A DNA stretch of 64,000 nucleotides from Ecdyonurus torrentis (Eukaryota; Arthropoda; Insecta; Ephemeroptera; Heptageniidae), in assembly GCA_949318235.1 (NCBI GenBank), contig OX439131.1:6474768-6538767 (forward strand). The letters are read 5' to 3'. Position numbers and translations under genes: made by a program. Position 1 is the first letter of the stretch. Each line of letters begins with the position of its first letter. Below the pieces are notes generated by a model. It did no database searches. It had not been told where the DNA came from and worked only from the letters and a program-made list of their open reading frames with translations. Below, in pieces: positions 39,376-55,611 of this stretch.

Positions 39376-39578
39376 CTTGGGGATATTACGACTCCAGTGC
39401 AGTTCTGAACACGTAAATTGCTCTTGACATGTATGTTACCAACTACCTCTAACTCTAGCTATATACACCAAGCCCAGTTTCTCTACCTTTTGCCTCGCTA
39501 GCTGCCTGCCTGCTTGCTTGCTTGCTAGCTTTAATCTAATTACAAACATGCCGCCAGGTAAAATTGTGATATTCCTGC

Positions 39579-39630
39579 TATATATATATATATATATATA
39601 TACTGTGTGGCATATGTGGATATATATATA

Positions 39631-39708
<78 letters not shown>

Positions 39709-39709
39709 G
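39579..39709. repeat. Split (TA)n microsatellite
   Basis: Two TA arrays (39579-39602 and 39620-39709) separated by CTGTGTGGCATATGTGGA; the second has AATA slips near 39631 and 39702. Confidence 0.95.
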
Positions 39710-40419
39710 AAAACAACAAAAATAAATTGTAACAATCATGTTTGTTAATTTTGTTCAACTCTATATTTTTTTCACGCGTTGTTGATTTTTATATATCAAG
39801 GGAATATAAAAAAATATTATTTACATATGAAAATAATACTGAATAATTTATACTTAATTAAGATATAATAAGAAATGTCTCTTTTGTTGTAAAAAAAAAA
39901 TTAAAAATTTTTTTTTTCTGTTTATTTGCATGTTTATTATTTTTATTTACTGTGACTGAAAAATGCGTGTCTCCAACTCTTTAAAGTTTTGATGACATAA
40001 AAATATGAAGAAAAAACAAAAACACGCATAACTTAAAAATAATATAATATAATAATAAAAGTAGAGTAACGGTAAATTTCCTGCAAAATGTAACAAAAAC
40101 TTTTACTCAAGTAAATTTGATAATAAATAAATTAATCAATTTTTTTACTCTTATAATAATAATAATAATATTTTATCATGTAATAACTTACTTTATACTT
40201 AACTTGTTTTTATTAGGAAAAAAGTTGTTTTTAAGTTTTAAAAAACATAAAAAGGTGCAATTTGCAAGAAGTTTTACCTATATATAACTTGTTTGTTAAT
40301 TTTATTTTATAGAAACGAGGTTTAATTTATAACCTATAATATTATGAAGTTTGGATTTGTTATAAAAAAGATGATACTTTAAGTTTTCTAGTTTGCGTGT
40401 TGACTATAGAGTATAATAG

Positions 40420-40565
40420 TGGCTGTTTCATCAGCGGGTAGAAAGAATAGCAGGCAAGTGTGACCCGGAACCAGCAAGGGTTGTCAGCTCTAGACGTTCG
40501 AGGGTAAAACTTCGCGTGTCTTGCACTTGCAACTTCTGACTTAGAGCTACTTTTACATGACATAC
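40420..40565. other. GC-richer island with a 67-codon minus frame
   Basis: The minus frame 40360-40563 begins with a true ATG and reads MSCKSSSKSEVASARHAKFY onward with balanced composition, but its last third is in AT-rich DNA and no domain is recognised. It may be an unannotated exon, a short ORF or chance. Confidence 0.25.
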
Positions 40566-40998
40566 GATACGGAGTCTATGCACACTTTTTTAAAACTATT
40601 TCAATTCTACATTAGAGAAGAAAAATGTATAAAACCTATTTAATAATAATTAATAACTTTATTAAACTTTGTGAGGGTTGACAACCCTATTTTACAAAAA
40701 AATAACCGTAAATAAACAGGAAAAATATAAATAAAAGCAAAATATTTTGATAATATTTTAACATATTGTATATTTTAAACAGAATGATAATAATAAAATT
40801 AGTAGGAAATTGTAAAAATAATATACAAAAAATTCATAACATAAGATATATTGCTGATATTTTTTAATAAATTTTAATTGTGATAAGATAATGAGAAATT
40901 TCTTAGATGTTCTGAGATTGCGAAGATTCTCTTAAGCCAAATAACGTTTTTTCGAAATTAATATTTTCTTTATGAAATATTCCTCAAGTTTTGAAATA

Positions 40999-40999
<1 letters not shown>

Positions 41000-41029
<30 letters not shown>
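41000..41029 (+). repeat. A30 homopolymer
   Basis: Uninterrupted run of A. Confidence 0.9.
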
Positions 41030-41032
<3 letters not shown>

Positions 41033-41748
41033 TTCAAAACATGACTGAATAAGTCGGATTATTACAAGGAGCTTTTTTTTCTTCTTTTAAACCGGCAAAT
41101 GTACTAAAGCAATTATATGATTTTCTTCTTCTTTCAATTCTATAATTTTTTACGATGGCAGGAGAAACGACGAAGAGTTTCTTTAAAGTGGGAATGTGGG
41201 AATTTTGAACGTTAACCCTATTATTATTATTTTTTTAACAAAAGATATGCTCAAATTTTATAACTCTTAAGTTGAAGAGACATAAAAAAAATCATCCTAT
41301 TCTATATTATACTAATAATTCATTTTGAAAGTAATTATTATTTATAATATTTAATCCCGAGCACTGACATGTTAATTACAAGTCAAAGCAGCAAAGTGTA
41401 TCAAGATCAAACCACAAAACATGCACAACAAAATCTTACCTACATTGTGCGTGATTAAATCATGTATACACACCTCTATGAATATTCAATATACATGAGA
41501 GAATGAAATATAGTATCCGTCACATAGCCTATATACTAATATTATTTGATATTCATTCTTATAAATAAATTTTTAACACTAAAAATAATATATTACATTT
41601 TGTTATATACAATATGTAAAAATTATACAATTTTATGCAAATAAATGCAAATATTTTGAAAGAAAAAAAATATATATAGGAGAGAGTCTTATGTGCAAAA
41701 ATTAAGTGATATGCGAGATTTATGTTTCATGTTTTGCTCTATACCTCA

Positions 41749-41750
<2 letters not shown>

Positions 41751-41779
<29 letters not shown>
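41751..41779 (+). repeat. T29 homopolymer
   Basis: Uninterrupted run of T. Confidence 0.9.
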
Positions 41780-41782
<3 letters not shown>

Positions 41783-42969
41783 GCTAAAAAATATACATAT
41801 AAGATTGTAATTTATAATAACAATATTTGTCTTAAAGGATATAATTATACTATTATTAAGATTTCCATAATACATTTCAAGATACTTAAAAAATATAAAA
41901 AGACCATTAACTGTTGATTTTTTTTTTGTTATCATATAGGAAATAAAAACTTGTATTATATATATTTTTTATATATATAGTAGACACACAGACACAAAAA
42001 AATGATAATTTGTCAAAGATGTAATAAATCACGCTACCAATTTTATATATTATAAAAATGTTTCAAGTAATAGGATTTTTTGTTTTATGGTCCGAATGGA
42101 ACTAAATTTCATCGCTACGACTTGTAATTTGGGACTACAATCACAACGTAATTTAAAATCCAAGGGTTGTTCTAAACCAATTGTACCCTTGGGTATTAAC
42201 TACATATATATCTCTTTCAACGTAACCATCAATTTTTTTTTTCAACACAAAAATACAAAACCGAGTTTTTTTTTCCTCTTGTAAAACTTCAACACAATTT
42301 CTTTACTTCTATACTTTTTAAAAGAAAAGAAAAAAATTTACTAATTTTCTGCTAAAAATGTTAAAATTAAGTAATGAAAAATAAATTTAATTAAAATATA
42401 TACTCATAAACCAAAGTTAAAAAAAAAAGGGTCTTGAATTTATTTTTTTTATTAAAACTTCTTATTCTCTTAAAATCTCAAGAGAAAACGAAGAAAGAAA
42501 ATACATCTTTTTAATGCTGTCAACTACTTTACAGCACTTCTAATAAATCTTTTTATTATAAATTGATAAGATAAGTTCAATTTATAAAGGCTAATATTAA
42601 AATCCTATTATTATAAAATAATAATGAAATCAAACATTATAATATATAACAAGAAAAAAAATTAGATTTTTTTTTATTATTCTTCTTTTGAAGAATTGAA
42701 AAAAATAAGAATGAATTTGCTGATTATCTTGATATCAGAACAAAAGAAATAAAATAAGGAAGGTTTATTTCTTTACTCTCTTGAGACAATAAACTTACTT
42801 AGTGCTTGCCTTAATGGCAATGCGAAGTTAGCGTGAGTCTTTAGCACTCGGAATATTAAAGGCTGAAAGTAATTTTAAACACGGAATATCAAGTATGAAA
42901 GGTAAATTAATTTAAAACAATATACTGCAATCAAGTTTATTCTGCATTGCAGTTATTTATTTTAAAATT

Positions 42970-42973
<4 letters not shown>

Positions 42974-43038
<65 letters not shown>
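42974..43038. repeat. (TA)n microsatellite, 65 bp
   Basis: Uninterrupted TA array. Confidence 0.95.
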
Positions 43039-43042
<4 letters not shown>

Positions 43043-43659
43043 CTTAAATTCATTAAAACATCCAACCAAGGCCGAGGCCTTATCGGCTGGTTCATACATA
43101 GGTTATTTCACTTACATTATATCAATTGTTATAATTTATAACCTCCAAAAAATAATTAAACATCATACAAACTTTTAGATAGTAACTAAATATTAGCAAA
43201 AAAAAGCTGGTTAAAATATAATAATAATATGACAAATTTTCATCACTACTTAGAAATTAAAATGTTGGTACTTTTTTTTTTTTTTCAAATTATTGCAGCT
43301 CTTACCTTTTGCCACTTTTAGTTTTTAAAAAACTTACATTTTACATTCAGATATGATTTGCGTCAATGAGATATTAAAAGATTGCAATTACAATTTACGA
43401 ACTGTATATACGATGTTTAAGTGTTGTCTCTATGATTTAAGGTTTATTATTGTTCCAAATATATCTTTAATTGTTTTTAAATTTCATTAAAAAAAACAAT
43501 TTTTTTTTTATTTCAATTGAGCAATCCCGGCAATATTGCTCGATGTTCTCAAAAATAGTAAAATAAAATTTTTGTAACAATTCAAATATAATTGTAGAAA
43601 AATAAATTGAATCAACTTAATTTGATTAAGAAACTTAATTTTGTACATTCATCTTCCAA

Positions 43660-43800
43660 AAATGTGTTCGTCCTCTATGCTGGCTGGCCGAAGCTGCAGT
43701 CAACAATTCAATGGTGCCGCCCACTAAAAAGTTTGGGTGCAGAAGAAAAGTGGCGAGACAGATCACTCCCTGGAGAATCTGACGGATGGGGATGACGCAA
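43660..43800 (+). other. GC-richer island with exon-like reading
   Basis: A TGCAG at about 43738-43742 could act as a 3' splice site, after which one frame reads KKSGETDHSLENLTDGDDAK before entering AT-rich DNA. No matching donor was found. The ATG frame 43607-43795 in another register is also unrecognised. Confidence 0.25.
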
Positions 43801-43941
43801 AGATAATAATTATGACTTTCCCTACTTTAGAAAACTCAGATTTATTACACAACCTTACATAAGAATGAATAACCCTTTTCTTTTCCTAAGAAGAATAATA
43901 CTTGCTGAGGTTTCTTCATTTTTTTTTCTCCTCTTTTTTTT

Positions 43942-43972
<31 letters not shown>
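43942..43972 (+). repeat. (CT)n-(CTTT)n compound microsatellite
   Basis: CT array passing into CTTTCTTTCTTT. Confidence 0.85.
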
Positions 43973-44788
43973 AGAGTTGACATTTTTTTTTAATATAATA
44001 GACTTCCACTGGTAGAATTCTATACAATATAATGAAAACTTGGGGTTTAATTTTCTTCATGAAAGCTTTGTATATTATGTGCATGAGCTTTGTTATATAT
44101 TGTTACATTTTTATTGGGTATGAATGTATGATAGTATTATATTGCCCTTTTATAATACAATAATAAAAATACAGTATATTCAAAGTTTGCTATAAAAACT
44201 ACTTCATTTTATTTCTTGTTAAGAATAGAACATGATTATAAACTTTTATCCTAGCATAGGATATGCATTAAAATTTTGAAATATACAGTTAATAATTATT
44301 TTTGTTAATTTATTAAAATAATTATCAGATCACAAAAGACATTGCAAAAATCTGAAAATCTTTTCATTGACTGTCTTTTTTATTATTAATTTATTTATTT
44401 AATATGCAACATGCCACAATAAAATTTAAACGCTCTAAAATTTTATTTAGTAAAAATTCAAAGTGTTTTATTTATATTACAATTATGTAAAAACTTGGAC
44501 AATATGTAATTAATATATTCTAATCAATAAAATCAATAAATTATTTAATCAGATGGGAAACATTAAACTTTATTCAGTTTGACATGTTATAGTTTGGAAT
44601 GTACATACGTGTATGAAGAGAAGGAGAGTATAAATATAGTACAGTAAAGTGTGTTACATTAAAAAAAAAGTACATTTAATCAATATGCCAAGAGAGAGGG
44701 AGAGAGAGAGAGAGATGCTTATTTTAGAATGTATAGTAAAAAAAAGAGAAAGGAGAAAAAATAAATCGGATGTCAGGATAAAAAGAAG

Positions 44789-44815
44789 ACCATCCGCATA
44801 CACTTTTTTTTTTTT
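44789..44815 (-). repeat. 27-bp repeat, reverse copy
   Basis: ACCATCCGCATACAC followed by twelve T, the exact reverse complement of 22676-22702, about 22 kb away. It sits in an otherwise unrelated AG-rich stretch. Confidence 0.5.
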
Positions 44816-46109
44816 AATAAAACCCAGAGTAAAAATGTCACTTATTTTACTGTCATCTCTTGTGAGGGGTAATTAACACTGGATTAAAGTGAACTGTATG
44901 AAGAAAAATGTTTTTGTAGTATAGAATTAGAATACACTGTAACAATTAATAATAACTAAAGTATAATATATGAAAAAAATTTTTTTTTGTATACTTTATT
45001 ATATAGTCTGACAGAATTATTTCATTTACCTGCTGTACACTGTGAAAGTACAATTCTATAAACTGTAATGTTTTTATTGTTTTTTTAAATATTGTATTTC
45101 AGTTTTATATATTGTCCTACCGTTATATACTGCTGTCTTAAATTGTCTTATTTTAAGATGATTTCGTTTCACTGATTTTATTTATTTATTATTTTTGTTG
45201 TTGTTTTGATGTTATGAAAGAATCATATGAAAATTTGCAAGAAGCGTCATACAATAAATCACGCTTTCAGAACTATGAACTGTGATTACACCTAAAGTAC
45301 TAATCAATGTGCAATAAATGTAAAATAAATTAATTGCATGCAATCTTTTTTTAAAACAAATAAATTTGCATACAATTATTATTATTTTTTTTTTTGCATA
45401 ATGCAAATATTGCATGTGAACAGAGGCCATAATGTGGTTTTACTTTTGCTGCTATAGATTGATTTGAGAAAACCTTCACTTTGCAAATATTGCACTTATT
45501 ATTCTCAACACAACTTTGTAATATTGCAGATTAACTGCATAACATTGATACTTTTCTTTCCGTGCTGTTAAATATTTTATTATGGTGATTATTTGTAATA
45601 AACAATGCAGTATTTATAATGCAATTTTATTTCTATTTACTTTTGTTTTTATACTATGACAATTTAAAATAGAATTCATTTTCCTTGTTAAATGTAATTT
45701 TTTATAGTGAGTGGTTGGAAAATTCAAATATTTATTGTAATGTATTATTATTGATTTTTCAAGATTATAAATCACAATGCACTGCGTGGAAAATAAATAT
45801 TTATCATCATTTTCTCAAGTTTTTTTTTTTTCAATTTGTTGCAACACTAAATTGAATTTCTTTCAATACTTTGAAAATCAATCATTTTTTGTAGCCTACG
45901 TGAAATTTGTTTCAAGTGAATGAAAAAAAAAATATTTATTACCTTAACCCTTTTCGTATATAAAAATTGGATGTTCAGTTCAGAATATATACCTCTTTGC
46001 TAGTAAGAATATTTCTAAAAGTGACCACTGAGAATTTAAATTACTTTTATTCAGACTTATTTCTTCTTTTTTTTTTTTACAATTTCTATTTCTCTGCGTA
46101 TCTGATCTA

Positions 46110-46114
<5 letters not shown>

Positions 46115-46158
<44 letters not shown>
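46115..46158 (+). repeat. (TC)n microsatellite
   Basis: TC array with one G near 46151. Confidence 0.9.
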
Positions 46159-46916
46159 TCAACGTAACTTAGGTACATTTAAGAAATATAATATGAGAAA
46201 AACACGTAAAAAATGAAAAAAAAAATCGATAAAACTTTTTTTATAATAATAAAAAAAATGCTTTTGTTAACACAGACATTTTGTTTAACGCACTTTTTTT
46301 TGTGCACCGGTATGAGTTTTTTTTATATTCAAAAGAACCACAAGAAGTGTTTTTAATTTATTTTTAATCATAATTTATAAATTTTTTATTTCGACTGGTT
46401 TATAACAAAGATAAGTAACCATACCTTTGTTGTGTGTAGCTTCAATAACGTGCATTAAAAAGATATTAATATACTTTTTTTTACACACATTATACATAAA
46501 AAATTTATTATTCGACGTTTAAAAGACACAAGTTAATGAAAAAGCAGCTTTCGAAAAATACTTTTTTATGTGTATATATCAAACTATACATGTATAATAT
46601 AATAAAAAAATATTTACTTTGTATTGAAAACGATGAACGTATACCTATTATATTTGCTTTACATTTTAAACTAAAACAAATGTTACTTTTTTTTTTTATT
46701 ATTTCGACAATATCTAGTTTTATAAAGACATTTTTTATGTTTTTATAATCCTCAATATGTAGAGAAGCTTTTTTTCCCTTTTTTTTTTAAATCTCTGCTT
46801 GTTATGTAATATAGACAAAGTAAATATATTTATAAATTATTTTTGGTGTTAATACATCAGTTTTGTTTGTGATCTTGTACAATGTTGAAAATTTGATAGA
46901 TTTTTTTTTACGGTTA

Positions 46917-46950
<34 letters not shown>
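46917..46950 (+). repeat. (TG)n-(TA)n compound microsatellite
   Basis: TGTGTGTG passing into TATATA. Confidence 0.9.
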
Positions 46951-47001
46951 GAATTATTTTTAGTATAGAGGGGCACTATGTGATAGAATTTAAAAAAAAG
47001 T

Positions 47002-47015
47002 GGGGGGGGGGGGGG
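47002..47015 (+). repeat. G14 homopolymer
   Basis: Fourteen G after AAAAAAAAGT, rare in this AT-rich DNA. Confidence 0.9.
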
Positions 47016-47408
47016 AGATAAATCAAAGATAAATACCCGTCTTCATTGTTCTATGTTATTATACTATAGTGTTTCGGATTGAGGTTAAGTCTTGCTCCAG
47101 GCTACAGATGTAGACGATCTTATAAATATTATAATACCATTTTGTATTCCAGCTCAAAAGGTTTATTTTTTTAATGTTTAACTTACTTGAAAATTTAATA
47201 ATCTAATCTTTTATATAACTTGTCTTTTTCTGTATAAATGTATTTTTTTTTATATAGAATTATTAAAGAAAATAATGCTATAGGTTTCACTTTATAACAT
47301 ATATAATGTCTGTCAATTATTATTTGATTTGTGGTTTATTGTATATAATATACATATCTCTTCTCTAATATAATTTTAATGATGGGTCAGTTTTGTTCTA
47401 TAGGTTAG

Positions 47409-47416
47409 TGACGTCA
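47409..47416. promoter_or_regulatory. CRE-type palindrome TGACGTCA
   Basis: A full CREB/ATF consensus octamer in a comparatively GC-rich stretch (GTGACGTCATCAAAGTCAAA then GCTCCACCC). No gene start is recognised nearby. GACGTCA also appears inside two repeat elements (near 11199 and 28543), so it may be repeat-derived. Confidence 0.25.
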
Positions 47417-47716
47417 TCAAAGTCAAAGCTCCACCCATGTCACAAAGGCTATAGTATAGGGTGGGGATTGAGGGGTCAAAAGTTAAACATATATATACAC
47501 GTATACTTGGCCGCAATACACGTATGTTCCTCGACACGAAAACTTACTCTCTAAAACGTATACAATACATACTCGAAAATATACTTACTTGTAACATTAT
47601 ACATTTAATATACTGTTGTCTCAATTTCATTATTATTTTTTCTATCAAACGATCGTACTATCAAGAGATCGAATTGAAGTTCATTTCTATCAATCAATTT
47701 TTATCATTCAATCCGC

Positions 47717-47719
<3 letters not shown>

Positions 47720-47753
<34 letters not shown>
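47720..47753 (+). repeat. (CT)n microsatellite, 34 bp
   Basis: Pure CT array. Confidence 0.9.
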
Positions 47754-49645
<1,892 letters not shown>

Positions 49646-50018
49646 TGTGAATGAGGTTGTATTTTAATTCTTTTAATATTTTTAATTGCTTTTCAGTAAT
49701 TATGCACAGGAAATTACGCTAGTATTAGCGTAATTTTTTTTAATGAGTTACTTTAATAGTGAGAATATAAACGTCAATTTTTTAATCAGTAAGACGCATG
49801 AAAGAACAAATCACGCTATTAAAGGGAAGAGAGGGATGGGAGTTTGAGGGGTGTGGGTTTAGTGATGACCGTTATCTTAACAGGTCAAAAGAGCGTGACA
49901 ATTTATAAGAAAGTTTTCAAGTTTGACATCAAATTATATACGCAAGAACAACGTTAAATCGAAATAAAATGTCTAAATTTAAATATATATATCACTTCTT
50001 TCTTACTATTCTTTTTTA

Positions 50019-50022
<4 letters not shown>

Positions 50023-50050
<28 letters not shown>
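50023..50050 (+). repeat. T28 homopolymer
   Basis: Uninterrupted run of T. A shorter A run follows at about 50325-50343. Confidence 0.9.
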
Positions 50051-50435
50051 GCAATACAAAAACAATTTATATAACTGTACATCTTAAATAATGGTAATAA
50101 AAATACTAAAATAATTGCATTAAGAATATTTATTTTATCACAAATTAATATTATATTATGTAATGAATAATTTTAGAAAACTACTGTAATTTTTATATCT
50201 TTACGAAACATGTTACAAAGTATTGTAATAATTAAAACGTATAGTACAAATTAATTAAACATAATGTAACTATTAAACATGATATATTTTGATAATGTTG
50301 TGCAATAGTGAGTTAGTTTGTTGTTAAAAAAAAAAAAAAAAAAGTTTATTATAATATGTAATGCTTAGTAGTTTATGAATAACATTATACAAATTTACTG
50401 GTCCTTGAAAGTTTATATGAATATAGATTCTGGTA

Positions 50436-52131
<1,696 letters not shown>

Positions 52132-52164
<33 letters not shown>

Positions 52165-52167
52165 GAA
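52132..52167 (+). repeat. (AG)n microsatellite
   Basis: AG array with one C at 52157. Confidence 0.9.
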
Positions 52168-52229
52168 ATGTTTACTTAGGTACTTTAGTTTGTAAACATA
52201 TGGCTTCGAAGGCTTCTACTGTATAGGTA

Positions 52230-52490
52230 AACCGTTCCACTCAACGTTAGCATGGATAGAATCTTTATACTAATTATCCTCACACAATTCTCTCACTCAC
52301 TGCTCACAGAATATTGAGAGGGAAAATAATGGTACTTCCCCCATTCTCCCTCCCCCTCTCTCCTATCTTTTCCTAACTGCCTGTTGACTTTAGCATGTCA
52401 ATCACTCAATGATTGTTAGCCGAAACCTCTTTTTTTTTCTCTCCTCTCTCTTTCTCTCTTCTCGTTTGCCATTCAATATACTCAAAATCA
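52230..52490. other. Pyrimidine-rich, GC-richer stretch
   Basis: TTCCCCCATTCTCCCTCCCC and repeated CTCTC blocks. No coding frame. Looks like degraded CT microsatellite plus unique sequence. Confidence 0.3.
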
Positions 52491-53089
52491 ATCTTAGGAA
52501 ATTTGTGTCTTGACATTTTTCAATATAAACATAAATAAAAATAATGTATTTTTCTGACATTTTCTTCACTTATTATTGGATCAAAATTTATATTTAATAC
52601 AGTTTTAAAACAAAATTTTAAGTAAAATATTATAGATGTAAAAATACGAAAGAAAATTTTGGATTTTGTCATTTCCAATAACATTATCAATAATGCATAT
52701 AAAAAAAAAGAGGGTGACATCAAGAAATACTTAAATTAAGCATTTCAATTTTTGATTACAACCATTTAAAATAAAGTGCTTTCAATCTTGCAGAAAAGGA
52801 CAATTTTATGCGTAGCTCAAATATTTTAAAAATTATAAGATCATTAAATATTTTTTAAGGTATTCAAAGTATTAATAAATTTTTAAAGAACTTAAGTATT
52901 TTCTTTGAAATGCGAATAAAAGGTGGAGAACTATTTTGCTCAAAAGTAGAATATCAAAGTCTTAATTTAAAGTTAATTTAAAGCTCATTATTATCCTAAA
53001 GATTACGAATGATTATAAAATTGAATTTATTAGACACACACCAGTTGGTTTTTCTCTAATTGCTTTATATAAAGAAAGAGACGTTTACA

Positions 53090-53188
53090 ACATTTTGTGG
53101 AGAATCAAAGTTGGCTGTGAAACATCTGAGGTTGTGTGGATGATATCGTGGGATTGTCTTCGCGCTACCAGACATAGGGGGGAGGGAG

Positions 53189-53231
<43 letters not shown>

Positions 53232-53300
53232 TGGCTTGCCAAACGTCTCCACAAGGGAACATTTTTCGCCCTCCAGCTAAGACAAAACTAACTGGAAATG
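53090..53300. other. GC-richer island around an AG array
   Basis: GGAGAATCAAAGTTGGCTGT to TTCGCCCTCCAGC, with the AG array in the middle. Minus frame 53065-53466 (133 codons) spans it but is Phe/Ser/Lys-biased and includes SLSL repeats; not called. Confidence 0.25.
53194..53229 (+). repeat. (AG)n microsatellite
   Basis: Pure AG array inside the GC-richer island at 53090-53300. Confidence 0.9.
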
Positions 53301-54879
53301 TCAAATTCTCAGTTTTATTTCTTTCTTTTTCCATCATGAAACAAAAGAAAAGAGAGGAAGAAAAAAATAGAAAAAGAAATACTGCAGTCTTTTTGTTTTG
53401 CAATTTCAAATCCCACAGAACCAATATTTTTTTCAAAAAAAAAAAAAAAATAGGATTAGAAAACAATGTCTATATATAAGTTATGTTTTCTGGTTATAAA
53501 CTTTCCATTTTCTTTTTGTATTAATCTAGAAACAAGAAATATGTGAAGTAATTTTCCTACTATGACATGAGCAATAAATTAACGATGGAAAAGTCTACTC
53601 TTTTTTCGTTTATTTAAAATCACCTTCTCTATTTTTAGTTTGGTATTGAACAAGAAATGTGACACTTATAGCTTTGCTTTTATTTTACGTAACGCATCAA
53701 TATGATAGTCCTCATGACCAGTCAGTTGTAAAATTTAAGATTACTTTATAGTTTCTTTAACTATATTTGAATCTTTGACATTCTCACGACCATAAAAAAA
53801 TAACAATTAAATATTACTTTTGAAGTAACTCACTGTCAGAGGACTCTCAGATATACGTTTACCTTACTGACGTATTTGATCACTTGTGTTGTTATTTATT
53901 TATTCATTCATTTAATCATTCATTCACTCATAATAAAGAACTCAGGTGTTCATTATATAACAGAAATATTATTATAATAATATAGAAATTATACCATGTG
54001 TACATAATATTATATTTTTTTATGTATTAATTCCGGTAGACTGCTCATTATTATCATAGTGAATTATATATTATGATATGAAAAACAACTCGATAGGTAT
54101 AATATTTTGTTGAAAACAAGTTTACATGTGTGTAGGTATATTATATTATAGTAAACAATAATTTTAACTGAATATATATTATTATAAATTGATTGTGTGT
54201 ACTCACAGGTTGTATAACGGGTGATTAATTTTCACTCTCATTATTATTGATTACACAATATTGATGAAGGGAATGATTTTTTTTTTACCACGTTTCTACA
54301 TTAATATTTAGCTACCTAGGTCAACAAAGCGTTAATTTTTAACAAGCAGTTTTATATACGATATTTATACATAAAAATTATATTTTAATGTTTAAATATT
54401 TTATATAAATTTATGAGGTATTTCTTTATTTTAAATAAATATTTTAATATAATTTATTTTATTTTTTATACACATATTTGAAACATGTTTTATGATTTTT
54501 TTTTTGTTTATGACCATAAAAACCATAAGTTATGACAAATAAGCTGTAAACAATGTTTGTATAAATGTGTAGACGATTAGTTAAATTAGTACTATGTTTT
54601 GTTTGATGGTATATAGAGTTAATATGACTTGTGTAGGTCATTGTGTTAATTGCGTATCAGCCAATCATGTAACGAACACGCGTTAGTTAAACCAGTACGT
54701 GATATATGTGTGTCCCTATGAAAAATATAATAAATGTATCAACCGAAGTTCCCATATTAATTTTTTATTATTATTATATTTAAATATTTAAATGTCTTTA
54801 AAGTTTAAAGTAATAATTATGCCTTCTTGATTTTAGCAACATTTATGCTAAATGATGAAAGTTATGCAGGTTTGTAGTC
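53301..54879. other. Gene-free AT-rich DNA
   Basis: AT-rich with (ATTC)n-like words near 53894-53925. TTTATGCTAAATGATGAAAG just before the fold-back resembles the GCATAAT-rich area at 16.4-16.6 kb. Confidence 0.5.
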
Positions 54880-55294
54880 GTTAACGTTAAGTTAACTATA
54901 ACGTTAACTGGTTATTTCTATAGTATAGTACATTGCAAAAAGTATCGTTATAGTTATAGATTAACAAAGTTTGAAGTTAACATAACGATAACTATAACGT
55001 TACTTTTAGAAAGAAATTTTTATACTGACTAAAAAAACAATACCAACTGACGAGGTGAGAGAAATAATAAATAAAATTAACCTTTTATTTATAAATGAGT
55101 AAATATAAGTAAAATATTAACTTTATGAATGATTAAACGTATGAATAATCATAAAAAATACATATAATCTAAAAATATGTTAACGTTATAGTTAACGCAA
55201 GTTAACGTTAAAGGTAACGTTATAGTTGGGGACAAATTAGAGTAAAAGTTATCATTAAAGTTTTAGTTTTATATGCAATTAACTTAACGTTAAC
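54880..55294. mobile_element. TTAACG-rich fold-back element
   Basis: The ends carry a perfect 16-bp inverted repeat: GTTAACGTTAAGTTAA at 54880-54895 and its reverse complement at 55279-55294. Between them GTTAAC, TAACGTTA and TATAACGTTA recur in both orientations (54891-54910, 54974-55010, about 55180-55230), so the segment can fold into nested hairpins. No coding sequence lies inside. This looks like the subterminal repeat cluster of a non-autonomous DNA transposon, possibly hAT given the frame next to it. Outer termini and a target-site duplication were not identified. Confidence 0.5.
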
Positions 55295-55306
55295 ATTATA
55301 GAAAAT

Positions 55307-55519
55307 TCAGGTAGCGACTGTATACAAGAACGAAGTTATGCTTAAATTAAGTTGTTGTTTTTTATCTACAGTATCTGTAGAGTTTGTATCTGATAGATAT
55401 GTTAAAGAAGCTATGGTCTTTGAAAATGATAATGAACATTCAGTAAAATATGACAAATTTTCAATAACAATTTTACAAACATATTGATCAATTACACCAA
55501 TTTTTGTCAATTTTGGCAA
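55307..55519 (-). pseudogene. Possible hAT-like transposase relic
   Basis: A 70-codon minus-strand frame opens right after an in-frame TAA (55522-55520), has no ATG, and ends in TGA. Its composition is balanced rather than low-complexity. The segment IDQYVCKIVIENLSYFTE followed by SFSKTIASL resembles the loose hAT transposase pattern in which an aliphatic/aromatic helix (V-x-K-x-V-I-E-N-L-x-x-F) precedes a short F-x-K-x-I block. I judge this by eye only. The remainder (about residues 42-70, Ser/Thr/Asp-rich) matches nothing I know. It starts 12 bases from the end of the TTAACG-rich fold-back at 54880-55294, and such subterminal motif clusters are a known habit of hAT elements, which supports a shared origin. 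With no start and no complete catalytic region it would be a dead fragment. Chance ORF is the alternative. Confidence 0.25.
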
Positions 55520-55568
55520 TTATATAATTTCAAATAAAAATTTCAACCTATTTTTATTATAATATCTT

Positions 55569-55611
55569 CCCCCCCCCCCCCCCCCAAAAAAAAAAAAAAA
55601 AAAAAAAAAAA
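55569..55611 (+). repeat. C17-A26 adjoining homopolymers
   Basis: Seventeen C switch directly to twenty-six A with no other base between. The only long C run beside a long A run here, just outside the hAT-like frame. Confidence 0.9.

Larger units (their letters stand above)
40566..43659. other. Gene-free AT-rich DNA
   Basis: Contains A30 and T29 homopolymers and the TA array at 42974. Nothing else recognised. Confidence 0.6.
44816..47400. other. Gene-free AT-rich DNA
   Basis: Contains CT and TG/TA arrays and a G14 run. Frames are AT-driven. Confidence 0.6.

Noticed and set aside
40425..40434. CTGATGAAAC on the minus strand, resembling part of a hammerhead ribozyme core
   Set aside because: There is no room for stem II between the CTGATGA and GAAA elements and no flanking stems.
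53065..53466. 133-codon minus-strand frame
   Set aside because: Phe/Lys/Ser-biased from A/T runs plus a SLSL array. No recognisable domain.
54880..55294. TTAACG repeats as telomere-like sequence
   Set aside because: Not tandem in one direction and not TTAGG/TTAGGG; it is an inverted cluster.
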